Assembly: GCF_963675165.1 (NCBI RefSeq)
Contig: NC_087384.1
Coordinates: forward strand, 5,449,182 to 5,513,181
Direction: 5' to 3'
DNA: 64,000 nucleotides
Source of the DNA: Halichondria panicea
Lineage: Eukaryota > Porifera > Demospongiae > Suberitida > Halichondriidae
Position numbers and translations under genes: made by a program. The notes below the pieces were generated by a model, which was given only the letters and a program-made list of their open reading frames with translations, was not told where the DNA came from and searched no databases. Positions within the stretch are counted from its first letter, which is position 1; every line of letters begins with the position of its first letter. Positions 24,364 to 35,528 of the stretch are shown piece after piece.

Positions 24364-25289
24364 ATGAATCTTTTGTGCCTAGCACTTGTGGCTACTTCTT
24401 TCCTGACTGAGTGTGCCTCTCTAGACTTTTCGCAACCAGTAAGTGCTTCAGAATACCACGCAATGATCAAACAAGGGTTTGCTACCAACTAATTTCAAGA
24501 TACGCCTTCCTACAGCCGACAAGTACCGAACTAAGAACATCCAAGACCTCTACGATAAAGGGTTTCGCAATGTGAGGCTCCGCTGCCGACCAGAATTGTA
24601 CGAAGATCAGTATGATACAGCCGAGTTTAATGTATTTTTAACAAAATTAGCAGAAGTTGGGTTGATGTTTGCCAAAGGGATTGTAAAGGAAGTTTACGAA
24701 GAGACAAAACAAAGTATGATGCTTGGACATCTGCAGTGATTAAAACGATTCGTGAAACAGTGGGTAGAAAAAATGCTGACCGAATAATTATTTTGGGATC
24801 ACCAGAAAAAACTTCACTGCATGGGTCTCGAATACATTCGTCAAAATGCGGCTCCCTATATAGATTCTTACATGATGGTCGAGTGGCGCAAGTATGCTGC
24901 TGGTCCTACTGCTATACCAGACAGACCATGGTACTGGAGTGGAAATGGATCAGATACACAGAAAAGGCTATTGGCAGAAGGTGTCGAACGAGCAAACCGT
25001 TTTACGGTTGCAACAGATATTCCTACTTACTTTGGAGCATGGATGCCAAGAGATAATAAAGATGGAAGCTACCAGAGCCTGATGTCATCAACTTTGCTCG
25101 ATTTTTTGTTGATTTGTTAAAGTCTGCACGAATCCCATGGTCCCTGAATGTGATTGACAACTATACTACTTCACAAAAGAGAGCAAATGGTTAACTAAAA
25201 ATCAGATTCTGCCATATGGGGTGCCAACTGGAGCACCACTCAACATGTCTCGTGTTCTAGATAATAATTATTTTAGATGTGATGAATTA
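24364..25289 (+). pseudogene. Secreted GH5-like hydrolase, broken copy 2
   Basis: It is highly similar to copy 1 from the signal peptide onward. Lesions differ: an extra A at about 24490 creates a stop after ATNY-equivalent sequence, about 170 bases around the FTELG segment are deleted near 24657, GCAT is inserted at 24819-24822, and a base is lost near 25069. Conversely, it keeps the GSPEKTS stretch deleted in copy 1. The independent lesions show both copies decayed separately after duplication, or that assembly errors affect both. Confidence 0.75.
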
Positions 25290-25734
25290 GTGCATGCACT
25301 TTGCGACAATTTGTAGATAGCTTCTTACTTTTTTGTATACAGCTAAAATATTGGACTATATTATAATCATGATTTTTATTATCAGTGCATGGAATGTGCA
25401 AAAGTTGGGTGCATGTGGTTCACTTCTACAGTAGCTGAGTGTTTTCCAGGAAAACCAGTTGACCTGTGGAAGCAACCATGCATGCCTGGAATGAACCATA
25501 ATTATATGATATTCGAATTATATAATTATAGATACATAATTATATACTAGGAAATATTTCATTGGTGCCAGCATTGATAACAGAATTGGACATCATGCTG
25601 CATTGCTCTATAAACAGTCAATAATATGCTGTTTGCAGCTTACAATGGCAGAGTAAGATTGGTCAGGCATGTAGTGGTAAGGACTTATAAGGTTTACACA
25701 TGCATGCAGTGTTCAGCAATTTTGCAGTGATATA

Positions 25735-25793
25735 TTAGCCTCGATTCCAGGTCGCATTATAATACATATTTAATTGGCCTGGAATCGATTACA
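25735..25793. repeat. TAGCCTCGATTCC-family element
   Basis: TAGCCTCGATTCCAGG at left faces CCTGGAATCGAT at right, with an AT-rich centre. The right terminus has decayed and no target duplication remains. Confidence 0.65.
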
Positions 25794-25900
25794 TGCATTA
25801 AAACATGCATTAAAACATTTAAAAGACACCAACCCCTATATATAGTTCACGTATTATGTCGGCAAAGGTAGATCATGGTCAAGTCCATGCCTATATCAAG

Positions 25901-26260
25901 TATAGTCTGGGGGCCAGACCTAATAGCTCAGGGGCAAAATCAAGAGGCTAGGATTAGGTCTGGAGACTCTTGCAGCATTTCCGTGTGCTCTAGCGAATGT
26001 TGCCAGAGCCATGAAATGCATATCCTATATGTTATGTGATTTTTAACTGACCCAATAAAATGCGAGTATTGCCTCTGTGGAATTTGGATTGCAGCCAATG
26101 GTATTGCTACATCTACTCATTCTTTATAACCTCCAATATCACAAGTCTCCCACTAATAAATTAACATTCCAAGAGCAGGTGGAAGTGCTGCAAGAGTCTC
26201 CAGACCCCTATTCTCTCTTCCCCCTCTCCCCTCTGAGAAAAGGTCTGGCCCCCAGACTAA
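25901..26260. mobile_element. TIR element, TAGTCTGGGGGCCAGACC ends
   Basis: The left 75 bases (GGGGGCCAGACC ... GTCTGGAGACTCTTGCAG) are mirrored by CTGCAAGAGTCTCCAGACC ... GGTCTGGCCCCCAGACTA at right, with diverged middles. No coding capacity. Confidence 0.75.
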
Positions 26261-26338
26261 ACCCTGCATGCCCATTCTTTGATATATATAAAACAGCCAC
26301 CTATTCTTCTCAACGCCCAAATTATTTTCAGCGTAAAT

Positions 26339-26547
26339 TACCGTATAGCGTGTAATTTTCGTGGGGCAAAATATTCATGGTTTTCGTGGTTGGATGTCTG
26401 ACCACAAATATTTTACCCACGAATGAAGCGACCTTGCCTACCTTTACCTGCAGTGCAAGCTCCAACCACGAAAATATTACCCACGAAATGCCTCAATAAT
26501 GCTAACCACAAATATTTTGTCCCCCGAAAATTACCCGCTATACGGTA
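26339..26547. mobile_element. TIR element, TACCGTATAGCG ends
   Basis: It begins TACCGTATAGCGTGTAATTT and ends AAATTACCCGCTATACGGTA. Interior CCACGAA and TTCGTGG blocks face each other. A sister subfamily is at 34834 and 47737. Confidence 0.8.
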
Positions 26548-26976
26548 ATCACAAACACAACATAGACTATGTTACATTATACAAGTAGATCTATATAATT
26601 ATTAGAGCATCAAACTGCCATGTGCCTGCAATGTTCTATATTTATATCATTGAATAGTAATCATCCTTGATTGAGTCAAAAATACACTCACTATATCTAT
26701 TAAGTGAACTACTGAACATCATATTGGTGATGAGGATCAAACTAAGCTTACCTTCACATAGTCTAAAGCAGACGAGGATTGAGTATACTAGTCAGTCTGC
26801 GCTTCATAATTATTACTTCAAGGTTGTAATTAGGATTGGCAGAGCATTTGTATAGGTAATAACAAACAATATACTTTTTAGATCTATATCTGCACAGTGT
26901 ATACATATATACCTAGTACGAGTGTCACAAAAATCCTCTACTCTTTAGCGTTTAATCGTGCAGCTTAATTAGTGCG

Positions 26977-29908
26977 CTACAGTAGTTTGGTAGTAACAGT
27001 GGCTTGCTCGTCATCGTATATCTCATCTTCGGAGGTGAGTGGTACTATTGGGCGAGGAACAATATCATCGTACACATGATGGACATCTGTGGTATACTCC
27101 ACCATGTCAATTTGTGATCCCTCCTGACTGTGAGAAGTATTCACTGAATTTGAGGATGGGGGGCGGTGCCCATATGCAATATTTTCATTCAGTATGTCAG
27201 AGGCTTGTGCAACTTCCATGTCATTTGGATTAGAGAAGGATGTGTGAAGGTGAAGAGAGTGTGCAGTGTGTTGCTGCCTGGGTTGTACTTGAGCATGTTC
27301 TTGTATTCTTGAGGCCCTAATGTGGACATATATACATGCGTGCATGCATGCACATGCACAGTAAGAATCACAGTCACCAATGGATCAATTATAGGTTAAT
27401 ATAATATAAATACAGTCATGTGTGGTGACCATAATTATACCTATATAATTTATATAGTAAGTTACCTCAGAAAGAAAATCGTACTTTGAATAATTATAAT
27501 AATATACTATTAGGCATTAAGTAGAATCATACACATTGCTATACGTTCTTTAAAACCATGCAGCCTCTCATGCCTCTCTTTAATTTGAATTGGTATCACT
27601 ATCAGTTCTGCAGTGCTCAACTATCTCCTTGACTATATGCATGTACTGGGTTCAAGAGGCCATCTGTTTGTGTATCCTAATATTATAATAGACAGCCATG
27701 CATGCATGCATATACATGTATATATAGTCAGTACAATAGTTGTTTACCAATACTATAATCGTATATATATATATATGGATTGTGTCATATATATGACATT
27801 GGAAAGTTACTTATCATGCATGCATGGTAGAATGTTGCTGTTTTACTACAGATCCATGAAAAGTAGTACTATATGCGGAAATGCTGCAATCAGATTGGCA
27901 TTTTCAACTTCTTTCCACACGTAATATCCAAATGGAACGAGGAGCTATGGAAAGGGCAGGCATACATGTATGTACCCGTCTCTAGCTAGTCAAGTGTTAT
28001 AAGCTCAGCGCAGCAAAGCAAGCCATAACTTTTTTTACTGTTATTCGGTGTCTCAACTAAGGATAAATGTAATCTTCTACTTAACAGTGCTCATCCTAAC
28101 ACTATATCTTTTGTAGTATTGGACACTTTAAAAAAAAGCTCCCTTAGTTGTATTCGCATTCCAACCGTTATCATTTTTTACAAACGCACACATGAATGGT
28201 ATACCTTTTGCCTATTGTAATAGTGGCTTACATTCGGCTTTTCTTTTTATACAGACTGGTGATCACAGCGATAACAGCCATGGTCGAACAGATGACGACT
28301 ATCCCAATTACAGCTCCTCCTACAATCCAGTTTGTATATTTCTGTTCTGTTAAGGTGCTGTTGCACGCCAGAGTCCATGAAGTGCTTGTGTTTGTGCTAA
28401 ACAATTTTTCCAAATGTAGAACTTGGGAATTAAGAATGATCCTTTGATCTTCAACATTCTATAGGGAAGTTATAATTATAATGTCCCTTGTAATTTGAGC
28501 CTGCTATATATATACGTATCGTTGTCTTGCAATGGTATGACTAATATAAGTGGTTTACATAGCCATGAAGTGAAAGTTTAAAACAACTACGTATACATGC
28601 ATGAATGTATTATTTTACCTTCCAGATCTCAATGAGTGCAATCACATCATCAGCGGTTATTGATGGACTACTTGAGCTGCACTGGACCACAACAGTAGAG
28701 GTGAAGACAACCTCATCTGTCGCTGATTTTCCACAGCACTCAAATGATGGATTGATAATGTCGTAAGAGCATTGTTGTGACTGGGTAGTGCAAACACTGT
28801 GTAGAGCAGACTGTTTGATTTGAGATATCAGCTCATTGGATTGAACACTGTTGTTAGGCTGAAGAAATGTGCATAAGAATTTTTATTTCGAGACGCCTGC
28901 CTATAATTATGGCCATTTTCTGGCTATTAACATTTCGACATAGTTGCAATGCTATAATAGGAGTAGGGCAGAGCCACTGGTCCACTTTTACCTACTTGAA
29001 CCATGTACCCATCCGGCAGCATGAAGGCCATAGTACGGCATGCATGCAGGTGGCATTGTGTCACTATAAGATCTTGACCTAAACATGCACGCATCATTAG
29101 ATACGACAGGCACAGTGCAGCTCTAGCAATCAGTTTGATTGAGTACTAATTATCCGCCCACGATGTACCCATGCACGTAATTAGTGTAATCAGAAGCTAA
29201 TTGCTTAAACTGCACTGCGCCTGTTTGTCGGACCTCCTTTGCACCCATTACATGCTGTATAGACACAACAATCTTATACCATTAACTCACATTCCATTCA
29301 CGGCAGTTGTTCATTCCAACAAGCACTAACTGAAAGTTAGCTTTAGTGATAGCTGCGTAAGTATTACAATTTGTTAGAACATGCATGCAACTCAAATAAA
29401 ACTAACAGTTTCTCACCTTGAACCTTCACATTGAATGTATTACTATGGTCAGTGTTTCCCATGCTACATCCATACAATCCTGTTTGTTGAAAATTTACAT
29501 TGCACAGAATGAGAGTCCATATTGTGTACTGTGTTCCTGAGGATGACGTAAAGTTCTCAAATGTTAGTAGTGTTTCATTGGTGTTGGTTAGTAGCTGGTC
29601 ATTCCTAAACCAGCTGACTCGCTGGTTGTTAGAACTAACACAACTCAATGGTAGGAGTGAGTTTTCAGGTACCGACACATCACTTGGTGTTAATGAAAGA
29701 AATCCTGTACAGGTTGTATGTAATGTATATATGTATATAAGTGTATATATGTATATAAGGTTCAGGACTGATCTATTGATACGATTACTAATTATAGCTA
29801 TACATCATACACATCAAGAAACAGAGGAGTGTCACCTTTAGTTGGTGTTGTAATGAAGAGTGCTACAAAAAGCATTGTCCTTGTAGTCAGCATTATATAA
29901 CATGCCAT
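26977..29908 (-). CDS. Single-Ig type I receptor with tyrosine-bearing tail
   Basis: Six exons: 29908-29836, 29704-29417, 29352-29291, 28858-28619, 28458-28232, 27316-26977; 409 residues with closed phases. A signal peptide (about 1-21) precedes one Ig domain (Cys46, Trp56, LYGC with Cys103). A Cys-containing stalk of about 150 residues that I do not recognise leads to one membrane helix (about 266-290) ending in YKKKSR. The 119-residue tail holds DILNENIAYGH (Tyr345), VEYTTD, VYDDI and IYDDE. The tail tyrosines look like SH2- or PTB-docking sites; they do not fit strict ITIM or ITAM spacing. The NIAYG block matches the integrin beta tail at 54912-56682. Ligand unknown. A TIR element lies in an intron at 29100. 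Confidence 0.85.
29100..29248. repeat. GC-rich TIR element, copy 2
   Basis: The left part ACGACAGGCACAGTGCAGCT faces CTGCACTGCGCCTGTTTGTC. It resembles 17091 and 55639 but lies in an intron of the Ig receptor and is diverged. Confidence 0.7.
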
Positions 29909-32222
29909 TTGATCGTAGCTTTGTCTATAATAATACAGCTGGTAAGACAATCGATTTTTATATTGACATAAAATTATATAATACGTCTACACTGTCATGT
30001 ATAATTATAGCTTCTGAACTGAATCTAGATGAAATTTTAGAGTGATGATCTATAGTTTTATATTATTAGCGTGTCAATAAACTGTTTCTTTGAAAGTAAC
30101 TGTATCTATACTCTGACTTTGAATAGTGTCTTAACAGTCAAACATTCCTGTGCATGCATGTGTTTGAAATATGATACAGGAAACGTATAATATAATTATG
30201 TACTGTATTAATCGATATTCAGTTCACAACTGTTAGAAATACTATAACTATGCATATATGTACCTGCCAGACCCCAGCACACCATTCACCTATTCCCGAA
30301 CCGGGATCCGGATAGGCCTCTGGCCATTAGCGGCAACGCAAGCAAACTTGGAGACGTTGGCAGGAGCCCGGGAAGAGTTTTTATTTCTTCTTAACGGACT
30401 GGTACCCTGTAATCAGATTGGCTGGAGATAGGGTTATATTAGTTTTGCAGGTGATCAGTGTGTGTAAACACTTCAGCATAACTGTTTAGTATAATACATG
30501 CATTATCATATATAGTCCATAAATGTAGTTATTATGAGCTCTTGTGTTCTAATACATACATAGGTTACGCAATAATTGAAAACACACACTACTGCACTGT
30601 CAATCCTATATGTACAACCTACTGGTTGTACTAATCCTGTTCCACAATGCAATAGCCCAACACAGGCATTCCATATAGATTCGTAATCAGGTTTGCATGC
30701 ATGGTTGAATGATAACATTTTCTCCAATGCCTTGAATTTCAAATCGTGTAAGACTCCTTCTCACGACAATAATATTCCATGCTTCTAAGCTAGACTGTAG
30801 GAGTATATATATATATTCCATGCTTCTAAGCTAGACTCACTGTACATTCACTGCATAGAAACATATAGAAACGTGTTGCTATAGCCTAAATCCTTGCCAG
30901 GGCAGGAGTATAGATCTAGACTAAAATACTATGACTGTGTGAAAGAAACAAATGTATATAGCTAGATGTAGACTATTCTGTAACACAAAATCTACAGATA
31001 CGTGTCTTGGAATCATCAGTATATATAATTATAGCTGCTTTAATTTGTCTACTTCCTCCATCCGTATCCTGGATGAGCTCGGTCATCTCACTCTCTGCTC
31101 TCCATTGGAGAAGAAACATTGAGGTATTTCTTTCCACGTACATTTAGGTCTTAGCAATCAAACTTAAGATCGACTTCTGATAGTCAGCTTGAGAACCACT
31201 ATAATAGCGCTGATGACCGAATACTACGGTGGCCCTGAGTGCTACTCTAGTTGATAGTTCATACTTGATAGTTCAAATGCGTAGTTGCTACTTGATAGTT
31301 CAAACGTGTAGTTGGTAGTTGGCAGTTGGTATAGTTCGTGACCTTTACACCCATAATAATTGCTAGATATCTAGCTGGCCTAAGACGACAATAACTTATA
31401 TGTATAATCTCTATAGGTAGGGAGGCAATTTAAAGTCTAATCCCCCACCTATAATCCCGGTAGGGGGGCAAACAGGTTTTGCATGGCACTTTTAACATCT
31501 ATCATAACACAGCATAATTAATTGTAAAGGTCACGAACTACCAACTACCAACTGCCAACTGACAACTATAGCAACTACGCGTTTGAACTATATAGCAACT
31601 ATGCATTTGAACCATCAACTATAGGAGTAGCACTCAGCTCATGCACTCAGGGCCACCGTAATACGCACATGCATATACCTCATACTTTTTATCCTGAGCT
31701 TGACCCCAGCACAAAGGTCTGCCAGGTTCGAATGACTGCTGACCTCAGTCATTACCTCACTTTGTCTTTGTCTACTTGCATTTCCCCAGTGATCTAACAT
31801 GTGAGATCCTTAATCCAACCATTATGTCAATGTTTGGTCCAAGGTACATGCATGTATGCAGTCCATGAACAGTACATTAGGTGCATGCAGGTCAGTGGAG
31901 GATGTATTCATTTCACCTATCCTGTTTAGTATAGACATAATACCTTCGACAAGAGTGTTCAGTGAAGAGTAGTGAGAGCAGAAAAGGTAAACTCTAGATA
32001 GACGAGCACTGTCATTACATCACTATTTTTGTCAGTATAGAGTTTCTTGAAAGGTGAAATCAAGGTAAGTTAACTTTATATCATATAATATATCTAGCTA
32101 GACAGCTTCTTCTCAGTGCTCATGCATGCATGCATGCATGGCTGTCATGTGGTTACATTTTCCAGCTAGATGTCTAGCGGGGAAATACTTAATATATAGT
32201 GCCACTCTTTTTCCTGATAGGA
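29909..32222. other. Intergenic, mostly repeats
   Basis: The left part is the upstream flank of the Ig receptor. A 23-base direct repeat (ATTCCATGCTTCTAAGCTAG) occurs at about 30775 and 30817. A 436-base inverted-repeat element is at 31225. The right end holds a likely untranslated exon of the next gene with a donor CAAG/GTAAGT at 32064/32065. Confidence 0.5.
31225..31660. mobile_element. Foldback element, TACGGTGGCCCTGAGTGC ends
   Basis: The ends TACGGTGGCCCTGAG and CTCAGGGCCACCGTA are inverse. Arms of about 130-150 bases contain iterated TAGTTG/CAACTA units (AGTTGGTAGTTGGCAGTTGG at left, CCAACTACCAACTGCCAACT at right). The centre has no open frame. Confidence 0.75.
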
Positions 32223-33218
32223 ATGCCGTCAGGAGGCGGTGGTGCAGGTGCTGGTGGAGGTGGAAGTGGAGGTGGAGGTGGAGGTGGTTTTGGAGGAGGA
32301 GGGATCAGTTTTGGTGGCTATGATGGGGGGAAACTGAAAGCTGTACTTTGCTTTGTCGTGAATCTGGTGATAGTGATCCTTGTAATTGGTTCCTTGATTG
32401 GAGGTGTTCTAAGCAGTAGGTCTAATTCTACAGACATTTCTACAAGTTTTTACTCCCCAGGAGACAGTCGACTTCTGTTTCTGTCCTCATTCTTTTGTGA
32501 TGGTGGTTCTCTTGAGCTGTCTTCTAATTCAGTTAATGCTGAACTGCTACTTGTTGACTCTACCCCACCTCTTGATAACACTAACAACTTTACAATAACT
32601 GTTGATTCAAGTTTTGATCCTTTGGAGTTCCAATTCTGGCAATATCATTTACATCCTAATTCTAACATAACATTGTCCATTCAAACAAATTTTCTCATAA
32701 ATGTGTACATCATTAAAGGAAATGATAATGCAAACCGATGGAGAAGCTTACTAAATGGGGAAATCGCTGAAGAATTCTTAGAGCGAATAACAACTATCCC
32801 GGAGGTTACCTACCAAGTTGAGACAGAAGATGAGTACTACATATTTATTTATAACTCCTTAGCATCAAGGCCTGTGTTTGTGAGTGCATCTCTAACATTT
32901 GAGCGTTTTGAATACAGTGCTCCTGCTGCTGTTTTTTTGAATGGAAGTTGTGTTGTACGTGAGCAGGGACACTGTACTGTTCCAATTCCCTACAACATAA
33001 TAGAGTTACAAGAGTTTTTGGTGATTATCTCTATGCCAGCAGTTGTTGACTATGGTGAAAACATTCAAGTCTCACTTGACTGTGAACAAAGAGGATGGGC
33101 ATACGCAGTTGTCATTCTGGTTCCAATGGCTATAGGTATTACAATATTCCTTGTTAGTTTAGTGCTGTTAATTAATTCATACTCTATTTTAAAACCCATG
33201 CATGTAATAGACAATTAG
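32223..33218 (+). CDS. Gly-rich two-pass membrane protein, paralog A
   Basis: The start is set by paralogs, which all begin MPSGGG; an in-frame ATG 24 bases upstream lies before a splice acceptor (TTCCTGATAG) and is unlikely. The 331-residue protein has a Gly-rich N-terminus (about 35 residues), a membrane helix (about 41-62), a roughly 215-residue extracytoplasmic domain opening FYSPGDSRLL and containing FCDGGSLELSSNS, FQFWQYHLHPNSN and EDEYYIFIYNS, then RGWAYAVVILVP starting a second helix and a short tail. The domain is reminiscent of the lumenal region of APD-type (DUF4792/4793) membrane proteins, but no RING finger is present; this link is tentative. Coding is intronless with a probable 5' UTR intron. 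AATAAA lies at 33291. Confidence 0.8.
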   Translation: MPSGGGGAGAGGGGSGGGGGGGFGGGGISFGGYDGGKLKAVLCFVVNLVIVILVIGSLIGGVLSSRSNSTDISTSFYSPGDSRLLFLSSFFCDGGSLELSSNSVNAELLLVDSTPPLDNTNNFTITVDSSFDPLEFQFWQYHLHPNSNITLSIQTNFLINVYIIKGNDNANRWRSLLNGEIAEEFLERITTIPEVTYQVETEDEYYIFIYNSLASRPVFVSASLTFERFEYSAPAAVFLNGSCVVREQGHCTVPIPYNIIELQEFLVIISMPAVVDYGENIQVSLDCEQRGWAYAVVILVPMAIGITIFLVSLVLLINSYSILKPMHVIDN

Positions 33219-33625
33219 TCTTGTGCTGTTAGGAAAAATTATAATCACAGTACTTCATTGTATACTTATTTATTCATTTTGTTGGTATTAAATAAATGAA
33301 TAGCTATATAGAAAAATATAGCGATGCCGGGGGGGAAGAAAAATTTGGTCGGTTCTGATCTCAGACTACTGTTGTTTCGAAGAGAAAGGTATGCTGCAAT
33401 GCAGCTTACTGGCTTTGGCCTGACTTTTAGCAAGACTTTAGACTCGCCTATAAGCATGTGGAATTGCATGCATTGAGAGAGTTTCGTTAAATTGTAGCCA
33501 TGCAGACAGGATGAGCCTAAGAAGTCGCTAATATATGTTAATTGGTTCCATGCAGTCATGATATGCATGCCTATATATACATTGTGGAATCTTCTACTGC
33601 ATGTAGACCTATATATTATATATAG

Positions 33626-33722
33626 ATGTACATCAAAAAGAAGTGATCATGATGAGGTCATGCACCACTACAATGAGAATCCAGCTATCCTATATATGCA
33701 AGCAGGATGTGATTCTATAAGT
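33626..33722 (+). promoter_or_regulatory. Shared upstream module, copy before relic D
   Basis: It contains CATGATGAGGTCATGCA, then ACTACAATGAGAATCC, then AAGCAGGATGTGATTCTATA. The same blocks in the same order lie upstream of paralogs B and C, always oriented with the gene. It precedes the decayed copy at 33976, suggesting it is the remnant promoter of that copy. Confidence 0.55.
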
Positions 33723-33783
33723 AGGGAGATTCTCTATAGTGATTCTATGTTATAGAATCACTGGAGAATCTCCCTACTTATAA
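33714..33783. repeat. Hairpin
   Basis: TATAAGTAGGGAGATTCTC and GAGAATCTCCCTACTTATA are inverse, as are TAGTGATTCTAT and ATAGAATCACT nearer the loop. Confidence 0.8.
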
Positions 33784-33975
33784 TTAGTCTGGAAGTATTA
33801 GTAGTTCACACGCATGCATGCGATATGATTTCCTGGCTATAGACCTCTATACATAGGTAATAGTCTATATAGATCTAGATATACTACTACCGTACGTAAA
33901 CTGAGTTTTAGAGTATTAATTCAATAAAGGTGATTTTATTAAAACATAGAGACAAGTAGTCCACGGACCAGTGTA

Positions 33976-34760
33976 GGCTTACATCCATAACATTGTCCAT
34001 TCAAACAATCACAAATGTGTATAAGTATCATCTAAGGAAGTTATAATATGCAAACCAATGGAGAAGCTTACTAAAAATGGGGAAATTGCTGAAGAAGTCT
34101 TAGAGCGAAGAACAAATCAATATCCCGGAGGTTATCTACCAAAAGATGTATTAACTACATTTTATAGCATCAAAACCTGTGTTGGTGCATGAGTACATCT
34201 CTAACATTGAATAGAGTGCTCCTGATGCTATTAATTTGAATGGAAATTGTGAGCAGGGACGCTGTACTGTTCCAATTCCCTACAACATGATAGGGTTACG
34301 ATTATATAATATAGTCTATACCAGTAGTTGTTGCATGCATGTGACTACGATAAAAACATTCGAGTGTCACTTGTAGAGGATGAGCATACGCAATTTTCAT
34401 TCTGGTTCCAACGACTATAATTATAGGTATTACCAGGAGTGTATAAAGAGGAGTATCCAACTGTAGCAGTTGTATAGTATAAACCAGGTTTCGGTACAAG
34501 TATATATGTCATACCACGTCACACCAGACCGCATCTTAAGTGGGTGCGTAGGTGTAGTGGTTAATTAGTTAAAAATTATATCAGAATACACACGTGTGGT
34601 TTGTACCTCCAGCCCACATTTAATGGCTAACAGTTTACACAACTACAAGTGTTAGTGATGAATTCACCGAGATGTAGAATGGAATGTGCGTGGGAGTCGC
34701 ATACTCCTCTTCATACACTACTGGTATTACGTTAGTTTATAGAGCTGTTCAAATTTTAAG
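33976..34760 (+). pseudogene. Relic of the Gly-rich membrane family (D)
   Basis: From ACATAACATTGTCCATTCAA-type sequence onward this matches paralog A (about 32660-33170) with many indels and stops. The 5' half of the gene is missing. A 289-base hAT-like element at 34434-34722 interrupts the region encoding the second membrane helix; similarity to A resumes after it (GTTAGTTTA). Confidence 0.8.
34434..34722. mobile_element. hAT-like non-autonomous element with 8-base duplication
   Basis: Exact duplications GGTATTAC flank it (34426-34433, 34723-34730). Paralog A has GGTATTAC once at the same place, so the empty site is visible in the window. The ends CAGGAGTGTATAAAGAGGAG and CTCCTCTTCATACACTACT are inverse. 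The second copy is at 53924. Confidence 0.9.
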
Positions 34761-34833
34761 TTTTATGCTGTATATATATATAGGTATATTTATCAGTTCA
34801 GAAGTGAAAGTATTTATACTCGATTCTGTATAT

Positions 34834-35056
34834 ATCGTATAGCGCGAAATTTTTGAGGCACTTATATTTCGTGGATTTGCCTCTAAAAGCATTTCGTTGC
34901 ACAATTTTCGCAGAATGACTGCTTACCGGAAGCCACGCCTTTAAATCTTTGCATATTATGGCAGATAATTCTAATTAAAGAACAATTTTCGTGGACTTAA
35001 TTTTCGTGTAGGATTGCTAACCCACGACATCTGCGAAAATTTCGCGCTATACGGTA
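34834..35056. mobile_element. TIR element, ATAGCGCGAAATTTT ends
   Basis: GTATAGCGCGAAATTTTTGA at left faces AAAATTTCGCGCTATACGGT at right. It is near-identical in plan to 47737-47963. Confidence 0.85.
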
Positions 35057-35528
35057 TAGCAGGTAAATAATGATAATTATTTAGCGAGCTTTTAATTTGA
35101 CAATCTCATGCTGCAAGCATGCATAGATTTATTGATTTTGTGCAATATATACCGCACTGGGTGGGACTGAGTATCAAGAAAACATTGGCGATTTTTAATT
35201 TTAGCGACCCCACCTTGATTCTATAAATCGAATGAACCTTCCACCGGAGGGGACAACCTCCGAAAGGAGGACAAAATCTCTGCTCGGTAAATTGTCCAAA
35301 TTTATTCGGAGGTTCCACTGTACAGCAACCCATGCATATGCATAATTAATGTCGGACTGATGGAAAAGCGAAGTGAAATCCTATGATGTCTGACCACAAT
35401 GAGCAATAAGTGAAACAATTGTAATAGACAAAATTCATGGCAAGGTTGACAGAGAATACCCCAATAATGCAAATGAGAGGTCTATATACCCACGATCTTT
35501 CTCAATTATACATCAACAAAATTATTAC
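35057..35528. other. 3' flank of paralog B
   Basis: No gene recognised; a CG-richer patch at 35220-35330 contains facing GGAGG and CCTCC blocks that suggest another decayed TIR element. Confidence 0.4.

Larger units (their letters stand above)
25290..26976. other. Repeat-rich intergenic region
   Basis: No gene is recognised. It contains three TIR elements (25735, 25901, 26339) and AT-rich sequence; the right end is the 3' flank of the Ig receptor gene, whose stop codon is at 26977-26979. Confidence 0.5.
33219..33975. other. Spacer with hairpin and shared upstream module
   Basis: It holds the 3' flank of paralog A, then a segment shared with the upstream regions of two paralogs (33626-33722), then a 30-base-arm hairpin at 33714-33783. 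No gene is recognised. Confidence 0.5.

Noticed and set aside
27017-27080. ITAM in the Ig receptor tail
   Set aside because: VYDDI and IYDDE are spaced too widely and the second lacks Leu/Ile at +3; only general tyrosine docking can be claimed.
32199-32222. Upstream in-frame ATG for paralog A
   Set aside because: All paralogs start at MPSGGG, and a splice acceptor lies between the two ATGs.
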